Assembly (NCBI RefSeq): GCF_000614545.1
Contig: NZ_BAKW01000017.1
Coordinates: 1 to 64,000, forward strand
Direction of reading: 5' to 3'
Source: Asaia platycodi JCM 25414
GTDB taxonomy: Bacteria; Pseudomonadota; Alphaproteobacteria; Acetobacterales; Acetobacteraceae
Length of the DNA stretch: 64,000 nt
Below the pieces are notes generated by a model, which searched no databases, was not told the origin of the DNA, and saw only the letters and a list, made by a program, of their open reading frames with translations. Each line of letters begins with the position of its first letter. The first letter of the stretch is position 1. The position numbers and the translations under genes are program-made. Of this stretch, positions 21,775 to 31,734 are shown in pieces.

Positions 21775-23184
21775 ATGCGCAATCCTGAACAGTTCTGTCT
21801 GGTGCAGAAAGCCGATGAGGCGAGAACCGTGCATATCGTCCTGCCGGATCAGGACTTCATCGGCCTTCTCGGAGGGCAGGCGGCCGCTCTTTTCGAAATG
21901 GCCGGACAGCCGCAATGCGGCAGGCTCTACCTCGTACCGGGCGCCGACGGCGTTGCTCTGGCCGTTTTCGTCATCGATGCAACGAAACGGGACGCTGCAC
22001 GATTCGGTGCGCTTGCGACAGGACTCCCGGCCGGGGATTGGCAGATTGCCTGTGCTGCTGAGGCGCTCAAGCTCTGCCCCGAGCTTACATATGATGCGAC
22101 ACTCGGGTTCTGCATGGGCGCTTATCGGTTCGCCGTGGGCCGGGACGTGGTTTTTCCGACGCGTCTCGTCCTTACCGATGGCACGCGCGCCGTGTTGCCG
22201 CTGGCTCAGGCCATCTGGCTGGGTCGCGATCTGATCAACCAGCCCGCCAATCTGCTCGGCCCGGAAGAACTTTCCCAGGCCGCTTATGCCGTGGTTTCGG
22301 CTCAGGGTGCTGATTGCGAAATCATCACGGGTGAGGCTTTGACCAGTGCTTATCCCTGCCTCTCGGCGGTCGGGGCCGGGTCTGACCGACCGGCTCAGGT
22401 CGTCAGGGCGTCGTGGCGCGGCAGCAAGGCGCCAGCAGATGCCCCATTGTTGTCACTCGTCGGCAAAGGCGTGTGTTTCGATACGGGCGGCTATGACATC
22501 AAACCTGCGAGCGGCATGCTGCGCATGAAGAAGGACATGGGCGGGGCGGCGCTCATGCTGGCTCTGGCGCATGTCATCATGGCGAAGGATCTGCCGATCC
22601 GCCTCGAGCTTCGCCTCGGCTGTGTCGAAAACAGCATTTCGGGTCACGCCATGCGCCCCGGCGATATTCTGATGACCCGCGCCGGGCTGACTGTCGAAGT
22701 GGGCAACACGGATGCCGAAGGGCGTCTGGTCTTGAGCGATCTGCTGACCGAAGCCTGCGAGCAGCAGCCTGACTGGTTGCTCGATGCCGCGACTCTGACC
22801 GGTGCGGCGCGTGTCGCGCTCGGCCCAGATCTGCCTGCGCTTTTCTGTAACAACCCTCAATGGGCTCAAATATTCTTGAGTGCCGGTGCGGCGATGGGCG
22901 ATGCCATGTGGCAATTGCCACTCTGGCATGGCTACGACGCATGGCTCTGCCGCAAAAATGCCCATCTTGGCAATGTCACTGACAAGCCCATGGCAGGCGC
23001 CATCACGGCGGCGCTTTTTCTACAACACTTCGTCGAACCCACTGTAAAATGGGCACATATCGACACTTATGCGTGGAATGACAGTTCAATTCCCGGCCGT
23101 CCAGAGGGCGGAGAGACGCTTGCACTTCGCGCATTAGTGGAGACGACATTACGAATGATTAATGAAAAGGCAGGATTGGTGTGA
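21775..23184 (+). CDS. M17 leucyl aminopeptidase-family protein
   Basis: Cytosolic two-metal aminopeptidase of the PepA/PepB type. Metal and active-site motifs are visible: VGKGVCFDTGGYDIKP (Lys and Asp ligands near residue 230), then MKKDMGGAA, and the hallmark NTDAEGRLVLSDLL near residue 315. It is 469 residues, with a PepB-like short N-terminal domain, and intact. It is divergent from the helicase gene at 21666. The substrate range is unknown; it is unlikely to have the PepA DNA-binding role because the N-domain is short. Confidence 0.92.
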   Translation: MRNPEQFCLVQKADEARTVHIVLPDQDFIGLLGGQAAALFEMAGQPQCGRLYLVPGADGVALAVFVIDATKRDAARFGALATGLPAGDWQIACAAEALKLCPELTYDATLGFCMGAYRFAVGRDVVFPTRLVLTDGTRAVLPLAQAIWLGRDLINQPANLLGPEELSQAAYAVVSAQGADCEIITGEALTSAYPCLSAVGAGSDRPAQVVRASWRGSKAPADAPLLSLVGKGVCFDTGGYDIKPASGMLRMKKDMGGAALMLALAHVIMAKDLPIRLELRLGCVENSISGHAMRPGDILMTRAGLTVEVGNTDAEGRLVLSDLLTEACEQQPDWLLDAATLTGAARVALGPDLPALFCNNPQWAQIFLSAGAAMGDAMWQLPLWHGYDAWLCRKNAHLGNVTDKPMAGAITAALFLQHFVEPTVKWAHIDTYAWNDSSIPGRPEGGETLALRALVETTLRMINEKAGLV

Positions 23185-23452
23185 GCTTAGTCCCTGAGTT
23201 TCAACAAAAAGATACTAAACCGATTGCCAAAACGAACCTATATGACTGCGTATCGTTTGGCGCATGTTGTAGGAATGCAACGCTGATCGGGACGTAACCC
23301 GCCCCATTCCTAGAGCACGCGCCGATAGGACACGCACCCAAGGCGTGGCGTCCCGCAAGATGTCGACTGGCAGATTTCGGGTGGCTTACTTGGGCGACGG
23401 GTAAGACCATTTCAGCCGCGCCAGCCGCGCGACGCATTCAGGAGTTTTTTCG

Positions 23453-23857
23453 ATGGCCCAGGCACAGAATGACCAGATGCTGAACCTTCTTCGCGACACG
23501 ATCGTTTCTCTCGTGCGCAAGGACGGCCCTGATCTTTCGGCGCGTCAGCTTGGTGTGTTTCTCACCTGCTACCTGCAGGACGGGGCGCACACGGTTCGCG
23601 GTCTCGCTCAGGAACTCAATGTTTCGAAGCCCGCCATTACGCGTGCTCTCGATCGCCTCGGCGAGCTGGATCTGGCCCGTCGCAAGGTCGATCCGCTGGA
23701 TCGCCGCTCGGTTCTGGTGCAGCGCACGCTCAAGGGCTCTGCATTCCTGCGCGAAATGCGTTCGCTTATGAGCGAAGCTTCGGGCACGACGAAGCCTGCA
23801 GCCAAGACCACGCGCGGCTCAGTCGAGCGCATGAACGTGCGTCGTATCGCTGGCTGA
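23453..23857 (+). CDS. MarR-family transcriptional regulator
   Basis: Winged-helix DNA-binding regulator. The HTH and wing read LNVSKPAITRALDRLGELDLARRKVDPLDRRSVLVQRT, the standard MarR pattern. The protein is short (134 residues) with a basic C-terminal tail. CAGGAG stands ahead of ATG 23453. It is monocistronic, with about 270 bases of promoter space upstream and a terminator at 23919. No ligand can be named. Confidence 0.9.
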   Translation: MAQAQNDQMLNLLRDTIVSLVRKDGPDLSARQLGVFLTCYLQDGAHTVRGLAQELNVSKPAITRALDRLGELDLARRKVDPLDRRSVLVQRTLKGSAFLREMRSLMSEASGTTKPAAKTTRGSVERMNVRRIAG

Positions 23858-23918
23858 TTGCGAGCGATCACTGCTGGCAAATTCCTTCTCGCAAGGTCGT
23901 TTACCGCAGATGAAAACC

Positions 23919-23953
23919 GAAAAGCCGCTTCCTGAGAGAGAAGTGGCTTTTCT
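23919..23953 (+). terminator. Rho-independent terminator
   Basis: A 13-bp stem (gaaaagccgcttc / gaagtggcttttc, one G-T pair) with an eight-base loop. The T run lies in the right arm. It follows the MarR-family gene. Confidence 0.8.
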
Positions 23954-23981
23954 CGTTTCTGGCGCGGAAAGGTGAGGCATT

Positions 23982-24512
23982 ATGGGCGGCTCACGAGAGA
24001 TCGAGACGGGGCGTTTGATTTTTACGCTCCTCGCGCTGTGCGATTTTGATGATCTTGCCAGGATGCGCGCCGATCCTCTCGTTTCACGGTATACGACGCG
24101 TGTGCCAGCCACCCGCTCCGATAGGCGGGAGCGCCTGATACGCTATCGCGGGTTCTGGGATATTCTCGGTGACGGTTTCTGGAGTGTGCGAGAGCGCGAG
24201 TCGGGTCGCTTTGTCGGCACGATCGGCTTTGGCGAGAACCATCGTGGCATAGAGCCCTCTCTGGACGGCTTTCCTGAAGCGGGTTGGCTTCTGGCGTCAT
24301 GGTGCCATGGCAGGAGATACGGAAAGGAAGCTGTGGCGGCAGCCTGTGCGTGGCTGGACCATGAGACAATCCACAGGCGGGCTGTCTGCATGATCGATCT
24401 GCAGAACAGGGCGTCTCTTGGTGTAGCCGCACGCAGCGGCTTCATCCCGCTTGCTCGCTCACATTACCAGACTGTGCCGATCCTGGTGCTGGAGCGTCTC
24501 AGGCCCGAGTAA
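23982..24512 (+). CDS. GNAT-family N-acetyltransferase (RimJ/RimL-like)
   Basis: Acetyl-CoA dependent transferase of the ribosomal-protein-acetylase-like group. Pointers are the N-terminal ETGRLIFTLL, the middle GTIGFGENHRG, the acetyl-CoA loop region WCHGRRYGKEAVAAACAWL, and NRASLGVAARSGF near the end. It is 176 residues and intact. GTGAGG precedes ATG 23982. It converges on the polysaccharide locus with a gap of seven bases. The acceptor is unknown. Confidence 0.88.
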   Translation: MGGSREIETGRLIFTLLALCDFDDLARMRADPLVSRYTTRVPATRSDRRERLIRYRGFWDILGDGFWSVRERESGRFVGTIGFGENHRGIEPSLDGFPEAGWLLASWCHGRRYGKEAVAAACAWLDHETIHRRAVCMIDLQNRASLGVAARSGFIPLARSHYQTVPILVLERLRPE

Positions 24513-24519
24513 GCACCTC

Positions 24520-25523
24520 TTACCATTTGCCCACACCTGGGGCGCGCGCGCGGAGAATGACCAGAACCAGCCAGAGCGCCTGTGGCGTGAGAAGAAGGCT
24601 CAGCCTCAGGGCGAGAGACGAGGGTTGCACACAGACGACGCCCCCCCAGATCACGAACAGCCAGTAGATCAGTGTCACCAGAACCGGTGACATACCGGCG
24701 CGTACCGCCAGTTGGTAAAGATGGCTGCGATGGGCTTGCGCCAGTGGGTCGCCAGCCACTGCGCGTCGTACCAGCGTGAAGGCAACATCGAACAGGATAC
24801 CGCAGAGTAGAAAGGGCATGAGAAGCGGGTGGGGTGTGGTGACAGCCGCCTCAAGCCCGAACCAGGACAGGGCAAGTCCAGCACCCTGACTGCGACATCG
24901 CCCATGAAAATGCGGGCCTGCGGAAAATTGAAAGGGAGAAAGGCGAGCAGGCAGGCTGCCAGTATCAGCGCCGCATGCGTGAGCCCGGCCTGGCCGGTCT
25001 GGTCGAAGAACCACGCCATGATCAGCGCGCTGATTGCCATACTACCCGATGCCAGACCATTGATGCCGTCGATGAAATTGAGCGCGTTAGTGACATAGAC
25101 GAGCCAGCAGAAACCGACGCAAAGCAGGCAGGCGAGGATCAGCGGCGAAAAGCTCGTCACGGTCATGCTGCCGAAAGCCATGCCTGTCAGCACCATGAGC
25201 GCGGCAATAGCCTGCACACCCAGTTTGAGGGATGCGCGATAGGAATGAACGTCGTCGAGCCATGAAAAAAGAGCCAGAAGTGCAATGGCGAGCAGGGGCA
25301 GGAGCAGTGAGACACCTGGCAGATCGCCCTGCGTCCAGAGCTGGCTGATCGGAAAGACAAGAAGAAAGCCGACGACGATACCGATTCCACCGCCTTTGGG
25401 TGTGGGGCGGGTATGCGAACTGCGATGACCCGGCACGTCCATCACCCCGATGCGGATCATGTGGCAGATGAGGGCAACGCTGATACCAGCGGCGCTGAGA
25501 CAGCAAATGATCAGGGGTATCAT
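24520..25523 (-). CDS. undecaprenyl-phosphate sugar-1-phosphate transferase (WecA/MraY-type), frame broken once
   Basis: Polytopic enzyme that loads a sugar-1-phosphate onto undecaprenyl phosphate, starting O-antigen or exopolysaccharide repeat units. Motifs are RSSHTRPTPKGGG near residue 35, the Asp pair WLDDVHSYRAS, and ALNFIDGINGLASG (cofactor-binding Asp). The frame breaks near 24893; adding one G restores ARIFMGDVGSQGAGL, the conserved loop, and the C-terminal HRSHLYQLAVRAGMS. The repaired length is 334 residues. It is divergent from the CapD-like gene, 88 bases away. The sugar is not known. Confidence 0.9.
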
Positions 25524-25611
25524 CGTCAGATCCGCATTTTTTTCACGAGCAGTATAAAAGCGTGGTGAGAGGCCATCGCCGGGAAAAAGATTTTGGGGCT
25601 ATAAGTGTCAC

Positions 25612-27632
25612 GTGAACGCGAAGCAACATCCTCTTAGCCCAGCCCCTGTGCCTCAATCCGTGGCTAGACGCCACCGACCGACCGGGCGTATTGCGGTCAA
25701 TGTCCTCGCCGATGGTCTGATCTCAGGCCTGGCGGCGCCGGTGGCGCGCTTTCTGGCAGCCCTCATGACGGGCTGCTGCATCCGCTCTGGTTCATCATGG
25801 GAGGGGCCATCACCCTGATTGTGAGTGGGCTGCCTTTTCGTATCCCGCAGCAATACTGGCGCTTTTCAGGAGTTGCCGATCTGAGGGGCATTGCCGCTGC
25901 GTCGGTCGCGGGTGCAGCACTCTTCTCGCTCATGATTTTTCTAACGGGGTTTCCGCTTCCGTCTCCGACCTTTCCCCTCATCTACGCCCTCGTTCTGCTC
26001 GTAGGGCTTGGAGGGGGACGTCTCCTGACCCGAGTCTATGGCACAGTACGGCAGCAGGCGCAGGGGCAGAAAATACGGGTGCTTCTGGCCGGGTCGGATC
26101 TGAGCGCCGACCTGTTTCTGCGTGCGCTCGAGCGCGTTTCGGACAGGCATTATGATGTGCTCGGCCTGGTCACCAGATCGCCGGGCCAGCAGGGGCGTCG
26201 GCTGCATGGCGTGCCGATCCTGGGTGTCGCCAACGATCTTTCGGCCGTCCTGGCGCGCATGAGCCAGGGTGACACTCTGCCGGAGAGCGTGATCGTCACC
26301 GACCCCGAATGGCGAGGCTCGCAGCTCTCGGTCGTTCTGGATGCCGGTCAGGCCCATGGCATTGCCGTACAGCGCGCTCCGTCGCTCACCAGCCTGACGC
26401 CTGCCGAGGAAATCCAGATGCGGCCTATCGCTCTGGAAGATCTTCTCAACCGCCCCGAGGTGCCGCTCGATCGCGAAGGCATGGCCCGTCTCATTCAGGG
26501 GCAGGTCGTGCTTGTCACGGGCGCAGGCGGAACGATTGGGTCCGAGCTGGTGCGACAGGTGGCGCAATTTGGACCGAGCCATTTGCTCCTGCTCGATCAT
26601 GGCGAATTCGCGCTCTGGCAGATCGATCTCGAATTATCCGAGCGTTACCCCATGGTGCCGCGTCAGGTCATCGTGGCCAATATACGCGATGCAGAGCGAA
26701 TCGATGAGGTGTTCTCGGTTCACAAGCCCGCCCTGGTCTTTCATGCGGCGGCGTTGAAGCATGTGCCGATTGTTGAAGCCAATCCTTGCGAAGGTGTGCT
26801 GACCAATGTGATCGGAACGCGCATCGTGGCCGATGCGGCCATACGCCACGCCGCCTCGGCCATGGTGCTCATCTCGAGTGACAAGGCGGTCAACCCGTCG
26901 AGCATCATGGGAGCGTCAAAACGTTGTGCCGAGATATATTGTCAGGCGCTCGCGGTTGCTGCCGAGACAAGAGGTTCTGCTTTTCGCTGCGTGACCGTGC
27001 GCTTTGGCAACGTATTGGGGTCGACGGGCTCGGTCGTGCCGCTGTTTCGTCGCCAGCTCGAGCAGGGCGGCCCGTTGACGGTGACGCATCCCGACATGAC
27101 ACGGTATTTCATGACGGTGCCCGAAGCGGTCGGCCTTGTATTGCAGGCCAGCGTGCGTGGCACGGCTTTGCGTAATCAGAAAGACGAGACGGATAAACGC
27201 CTTCAGCAAGGCGGTATTTTTGTGCTCGATATGGGCGAGCCCGTGCGTATCCTCGATCTGGCACGACAGATGATCCGTCTTGCGGGTCTCAAGCCGGATG
27301 AGGACGTCGCTATCCGTTTCACCGGTTTGCGCCCCGGTGAAAAGCTTTATGAAGAGCTGTTTCATGGGCGCGAGGCGCCCGTGCCGACGGATGCCCCTGG
27401 TCTCAAAATGGCCACGCCCCGCATGATCGATCTTACCGCCGCCGCGGGCCTGCTTCAGGAGCTGGAACGGGTCAGCTATTGCGACGAGGTGGATCAGGCG
27501 TTGGGGGTCATGAAAGAGCTGGTCCCCGAATTCGCGCATAATCCGCTGGGTGAGGTGCGCCGCCTCCGGGCGGAGATGGCGGAAACCGGGGTGGCCGCGT
27601 CCACTTCGGAAAATGACGGGTCTGTGTCATAG
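25612..27632 (+). CDS. CapD/WbpM/FlaA1-type nucleotide-sugar 4,6-dehydratase, frame broken once
   Basis: Membrane-anchored SDR enzyme that makes UDP-4-keto-6-deoxy sugars for surface glycans. Four N-terminal membrane helices and a CoA-binding-like domain come first. The Rossmann motif VLVTGAGGTIGSELVRQ follows near residue 300, with catalytic-region motifs SSDKAVNPSSIMGASKR and RFGNVLGSTGSVVPLF. The first frame starts at GTG 25612. A missing C near 25760 breaks it; repair reads VARFLAAPHDGLLHPLWF. The repaired length is 673 residues. The next gene is a DegT aminotransferase, the usual follow-on step giving a 4-amino sugar. Confidence 0.9.
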
Positions 27633-27685
27633 TCCCGCGCCATATGAGGGTCGCCTTCGGTGGCTGAAAATGGAAACAAGGTGCA

Positions 27686-28843
27686 ATGAGCGAAAAAGCC
27701 CCCATCCAATTTCTCGATCTGCCAAGACAGCAGGCCCGACTGGGCGCCCCCTTGCGCGAGCGGATCGATACCGTGCTTGCCCATTGCAAATTTGTGATGG
27801 GGCCTGAAATCGAGGAGCTTGAATCGCGACTCTGCGCCTATAGTGGCGCCGCCCATGCGATCAGCGTCTCGTCGGGTACCGATGCGTTGCTCATGGTGCT
27901 CATGGCCGAAGAGATAGGGCCGGGCGACGCTGTGTTTCTGCCCGCCTTCACCTATACGGCCACGGCAGAAGTCGTGCTTCTGCTGGGGGCGACGCCTGTT
28001 TTCGTGGATGTCGATCCTGCAACCTTCCAGATCGATCCGGTTAGTCTTGCGGCACGCATCGAGTCCATCCGCGCGCAGGAAGAGCTTGAGCCTCGCGTGA
28101 TCATCGGCGTCGATCTTTTCGGTCAACCGGCACCGTGGGAAACCCTGCGACGCATCGCAACCGACCAGGGTCTGCTTCTCATGGCCGATTGCGCCCAGGC
28201 TTTTGGCGCGTCGTTCAACGGTCGCAAGCTGGGGCGTGAGGCTCTGGCGACGACGCTCTCGTTTTTCCCCTCGAAGCCGCTGGGTGCCTATGGCGATGGT
28301 GGGGCGATTCTGACCGATGATGCCGAACGTGCGGCGCTCTATCGTTCGTTGCGTAGCCATGGCGAGGGGCGCACGCGATATGAGGTGCTGCGTATCGGCC
28401 TGAATGGTCGTCTTGACACGATTCAGGCGGCCATCCTGCTCGCCAAGCTCGATCGTTTTGAAGAGGAGCTGAAGCGGCGCGAGACCATAGCCTGTCGCTA
28501 TGACACGGCGCTCTCCGGCCTGGTCGTGACACCCCGCCGCGTGGCCGGGTCGCAAAGCGCCTGGGCGATCTACTCGATTCTGCTCCCTGATGCTGCGACG
28601 CGCGACGCGCTTCAGGCCCATCTTGGCAGGGAGGGCATACCGAGCGTGGTCTATTATCCCAGACCGCTCCACGAGCAGCCCGCTTATGCAGAGCATCATG
28701 ACGAGACGATCACGCTAGCGGTTTCGGAAGGGCTGGGCGCGCGCATTCTGGCGCTGCCACTGCATCCCGAACTGACTGATGACGAGGTGGCAAGGATTAT
28801 CGCTGCCGTTCAGGGTTTTTTCTCCCCGGAGCACGGCGCGTGA
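27686..28843 (+). CDS. DegT/DnrJ/EryC1/StrS-family sugar aminotransferase
   Basis: PLP enzyme that transaminates a keto nucleotide-sugar, probably the product of the preceding dehydratase. SSGTDALLMVLMA, AFTYTATAE, ADCAQAFGASFNGRKLG and the PLP-lysine segment LSFFPSKPLGAYGDGGAI are all present, as is GLNGRLDTIQAAIL. It is 385 residues and intact, close to WbpE/PseC-like enzymes in length. AAGGTG precedes ATG 27686. The exact sugar is unknown. Confidence 0.93.
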   Translation: MSEKAPIQFLDLPRQQARLGAPLRERIDTVLAHCKFVMGPEIEELESRLCAYSGAAHAISVSSGTDALLMVLMAEEIGPGDAVFLPAFTYTATAEVVLLLGATPVFVDVDPATFQIDPVSLAARIESIRAQEELEPRVIIGVDLFGQPAPWETLRRIATDQGLLLMADCAQAFGASFNGRKLGREALATTLSFFPSKPLGAYGDGGAILTDDAERAALYRSLRSHGEGRTRYEVLRIGLNGRLDTIQAAILLAKLDRFEEELKRRETIACRYDTALSGLVVTPRRVAGSQSAWAIYSILLPDAATRDALQAHLGREGIPSVVYYPRPLHEQPAYAEHHDETITLAVSEGLGARILALPLHPELTDDEVARIIAAVQGFFSPEHGA

Positions 28844-29300
28844 GGAAGGAAACACTTTTCGTTGTCGGGTTTGTCACCCTCGTGCTTGCGACGGTCGCGG
28901 TCATATGGCTTTCGCCCTGCCGTCGCTGCGGCCGCTCAAATTCGAGACCGTGAGCGATGTGACGCTCACAATCGAGCAGACCGGACAAACCCGCGTGCTG
29001 AACGCCGACGAGACAGGACAACTCAATCACTGGCTCAAGGGCCATAAGAGCCACTGGGCGCCGCTCACATCACCAGCCCCTTCGACGGGTGATGTTGTGA
29101 TCAGAGGTCGTAACCCGGATGGCGGGGCGTTTGAACTGGCGCTCTGGACCGGAATCAGCGGTGCTGACTGGAATAATACAGCCATTACGCGCGTCAATTC
29201 GCAAGCGCGTCTGAAGGTGCAGAGTTTCAGCGACGAAGACTGGGCCATTCTTCATCATCTCATAGACGGGCAAGGTTTCCAGAAGACAGACGTGCCCTGA
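28840..29300 (+). CDS. small membrane-anchored or exported protein, unknown function, frame broken once
   Basis: Not recognised. A GTG at 28840, overlapping the aminotransferase stop, gives a hydrophobic N-terminal helix (TLFVVGFVTLVLATVAVIWL). The frame then breaks at a C run near 28915; one more C leads into LSPLPSLRPLKFETVSDVTL and a soluble domain of about 110 residues ending QGFQKTDVP. The repaired length is 153 residues. The topology suggests a single-pass or signal-anchored protein with a periplasmic domain. It is probably last gene of the polysaccharide operon, since a terminator follows at 29361. Confidence 0.6.
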
Positions 29301-29360
29301 AGACCATTCTGGACAGTCCCAATGTGCATTTTGTGCGCAGTGAGGAAATCGCGAGAAATG

Positions 29361-29395
29361 AAAAAGGGAGGCAGGGCAAACCCGCCTCCCTTTTT
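29361..29395. terminator. bidirectional Rho-independent terminator
   Basis: The 12-bp stem aaaaagggaggc / gcctccctttttt-type arms encloses a further ggg/ccc pair around loop caaa. The T tract serves the plus-strand gene and the A tract serves the convergent MerR gene. Confidence 0.9.
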
Positions 29396-29397
29396 GT

Positions 29398-30170
29398 TCA
29401 GCTTTGACGGGCGAGACGGGCGGTCTCTGAGACGAAGCGATAGACTTTCTGGCTGAACGGCGCCCTGGCTGTTTCGGTCTCCCACTGCGCCATCTCGCCA
29501 TACATTCTGGCGGCCTTATTCCAGTGCTCCTTGCCGAGGGCCTCGACCATGGGCTGCTGGAGGGCCATCCATTCCTGCATGAGCAGGACGGCTTCGGTCG
29601 AACCGGGTGCAACATCCGAAGCAATGGCTTTTCGATGCGTTCAAGGAGCGTCGCCCACTCCTGCTCGTACCGCGTGCGCGCCTCGCCGGGAAACAGCCTG
29701 CTGCCCACTTCCTGCCAGCGCTCCCACTCGTCTTCCGTGAAATACTGCTTTGCGACTGTCTTGAGATCGTTCTGCGACATGATGTTCTGTGCCTCCTTGA
29801 TAAGGGAACAGAGCCCATCCACATCTGGTGCTTCACGCGTTTCGAGCAGGGTCAGCGTTTCATGCAAGCGTCGCAGCATGAGCGTGACCTGTCTTTGTTT
29901 AGCGCTCAGATGCAGGATCTGGGTTTCGATCAGGCTCCGGGCATCCAGGGAGGGTTGCAGCATGGCCGATGATATTTCGGACAGGCGGTACCCCGTCTGA
30001 CGCAGCAACAGAACGCGCGTAATCAGCCTGACTTCCTGCGCGCCGTAGACGCGCCGACCAGCCTCGCTCCGCCTTGGGCATATAAGGCCCTTCTCTTCGA
30101 GATGACGTAGGCTGCGCGCCGAAAGCCCGCATTGAGCCGCCATCTCCCCGATCGATCTGTCGCGTGTCAT
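29398..30170 (-). CDS. MerR-family regulator with TipAS-like C-terminal domain, frame broken once
   Basis: DNA-binding regulator. The N-terminal winged helix reads IGEMAAQCGLSARSLRHLEEKGLI with RRVYGAQEVRLI, classic MerR. A coiled-coil dimerisation helix follows, then a helical domain (QYFTEDEWERWQEVGSRLF) resembling the TipAS drug-binding fold. A lost G near 29610 breaks the frame; repair gives LLRMLHPGSTEAVLLMQEWM. The repaired length is 257 residues. GGAGGGGG stands just before ATG 30170. TipAS-type regulators sense bulky peptide or drug ligands; that role here is inference. A perfect palindrome upstream (30209) may be its operator. Confidence 0.82.
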
Positions 30171-30573
30171 CAAACCCCCTCCATTGGTGCCGCATGCAGG
30201 GTGAGATGCTGACACAGTGTCAGGAGCAAGAGTAAAATGAGATGCTGCGCTAATGTCGGAAGTGATGCTCTCAGAATGGGGAGGGATGGAGCGTCAGGGT
30301 GCTGAGTCCAAGCGTGCACAGGAACATTTCAGCCCATAGCGACTATTCAGGATCTCGGGCAAGGGTCTTGAGCTTATCCAGTCAGGCAGCGGGAAGGGAC
30401 CGCAGAGCAAGATACTCCGGTGCTGAGAGTGCCATTCCGGGCAGGAATACGGGCTCGTCGAAAGAATTGAAGGAGATATTGCGTCGAATAGGAGGCGCGG
30501 TTTCCGGCCCCATGCACTGGACACGCGGTGACAAACCCGTTGTCCAGTGCAGTATGGCGTGACGGGAGAGAGA
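30171..30573. other. gene-free stretch upstream of the MerR gene
   Basis: About 400 bases between the end of the AI-2E-family gene and the MerR-family start. It holds the palindrome at 30209-30223. Open frames on both strands look random, and no RNA gene was seen. Confidence 0.4.
30209..30223. promoter_or_regulatory. palindrome CTGACAC-A-GTGTCAG, possible MerR operator
   Basis: A perfect seven-base inverted repeat around a central A, 39 bases upstream of the MerR-family start. On the plus strand CTGACA also stands 18 bases ahead of TAAAAT. MerR proteins bind dyads between the promoter elements, so autoregulation is plausible; this is inference. Confidence 0.5.
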
Positions 30574-31690
30574 TCAGTCAGCACCATCGTGAGACAATGG
30601 CGAATCACCCATGGTCTTTCCGGTACGCATTTTCTCGTCAAGCGGTGCCGTAGCGGTATCGCCGATTGCAAGCAGCGCCGCGGTGAGGGGAGATGCCAGG
30701 ATAAGCCCAGGCACACCGAGGATGGTACCGAACACGGTCTGAGCCAGAATGGCGAGGGCAGGGGCATGTGCACGGCGTGCCGCTGGATGAGCGGTGCCAG
30801 CACATTGCCTTCGAGAAACTGGATGACGCAGTAGAGCCCTGCCACCATCAGCCGGTGCGCGTTCCCTGAGAAAGCGCGATAAGAACCGCCGGTATCGCGC
30901 CGAGAATAGCGCCAATATAAGGGATGAAGTTGCAGAGCCCGGCAACAACGCCAAGTGCCATGGCCAGAGGCACGCCCAGAAAGCCGAGCCCAATGCCAGA
31001 GGCCAGACCGACAGCCAGCATGTCGAAGGCCTGTCCGATGGTCCAGGACCACAGGGTCGTGCCTGCCGTGAGGACGAGCTTGCGTGCGGTCGGGCGATGG
31101 CTTTCCGGCACGAGGCGCAGAAGGCCGTCGACATAGATGGCGGGTGATAGCGCGAAATAGAGTCCGGCGATCAGAATGACGGCGATTGTGCCAAGAAGAC
31201 CGAACGCGCTGCTCAGGATACCAGTGACCGAGTTGGCGAGTCCTGCCCCGAGGGAGGCGCCACTGCCCTGCTCGTTTCCTCCTAGTGATTTCGGCAGGTG
31301 GTCAAGCGCGAATTGACCCCAGGTGCTCGTGCCCATCTGGCTGCGCAACTGACCGTACTGCGTGATCAGCGCCTGCTTCAGCTTGACGAACTGATCGCTG
31401 ATCTGTGGACCGCTGAAATAGAACAGTGCTCCAATGGCGATCAGAATGATCAATGCCACGAGCCCGACCGCAAGCTGGTAGGGGATGCGTGCCTTGTCGC
31501 GCAGGATGCGTGCCAACCCGTGCAGGATGACAGCAAACAGCGTCGCGGCAAACACGACCATCAACACATCGCCAAGGAGCCAGAGTGCCAGAACGACGAG
31601 CGTGATAATGAGGGTGAAACGCAGAATTTTGAAGATCTGCAGCAATTCGCGCCCTGCAGTCGGGGCGTCGTCAGAGTGATGTTCGGACAT
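30574..31690 (-). CDS. AI-2E-family (PerM/TqsA-like) membrane protein, frame broken twice
   Basis: Inner-membrane permease-like protein of the AI-2E exporter family; substrates in this family vary (AI-2, Na+/H+, unknown). Many hydrophobic helices are seen, including GLCNFIPYIGAILGAIPAVLIAL, the family signature, and LEGNVLAPLIQRHAV. Single-base losses near 30857 and in a C run near 30762 break the frame; repair reads GTRHRLMVAGL and HMPPALAILAQTVFG. The end is at 30574. ATG 31690 has GGGAAAAG ahead of it; an ATG at 31723 lacks a ribosome site. The repaired length is about 372 residues. It follows the ABC-F gene by 44 bases. Confidence 0.85.
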
Positions 31691-31734
31691 CTTTTCCCGT
31701 TCTCGATAATCGGTATTGGGCATAACGAAAACGC

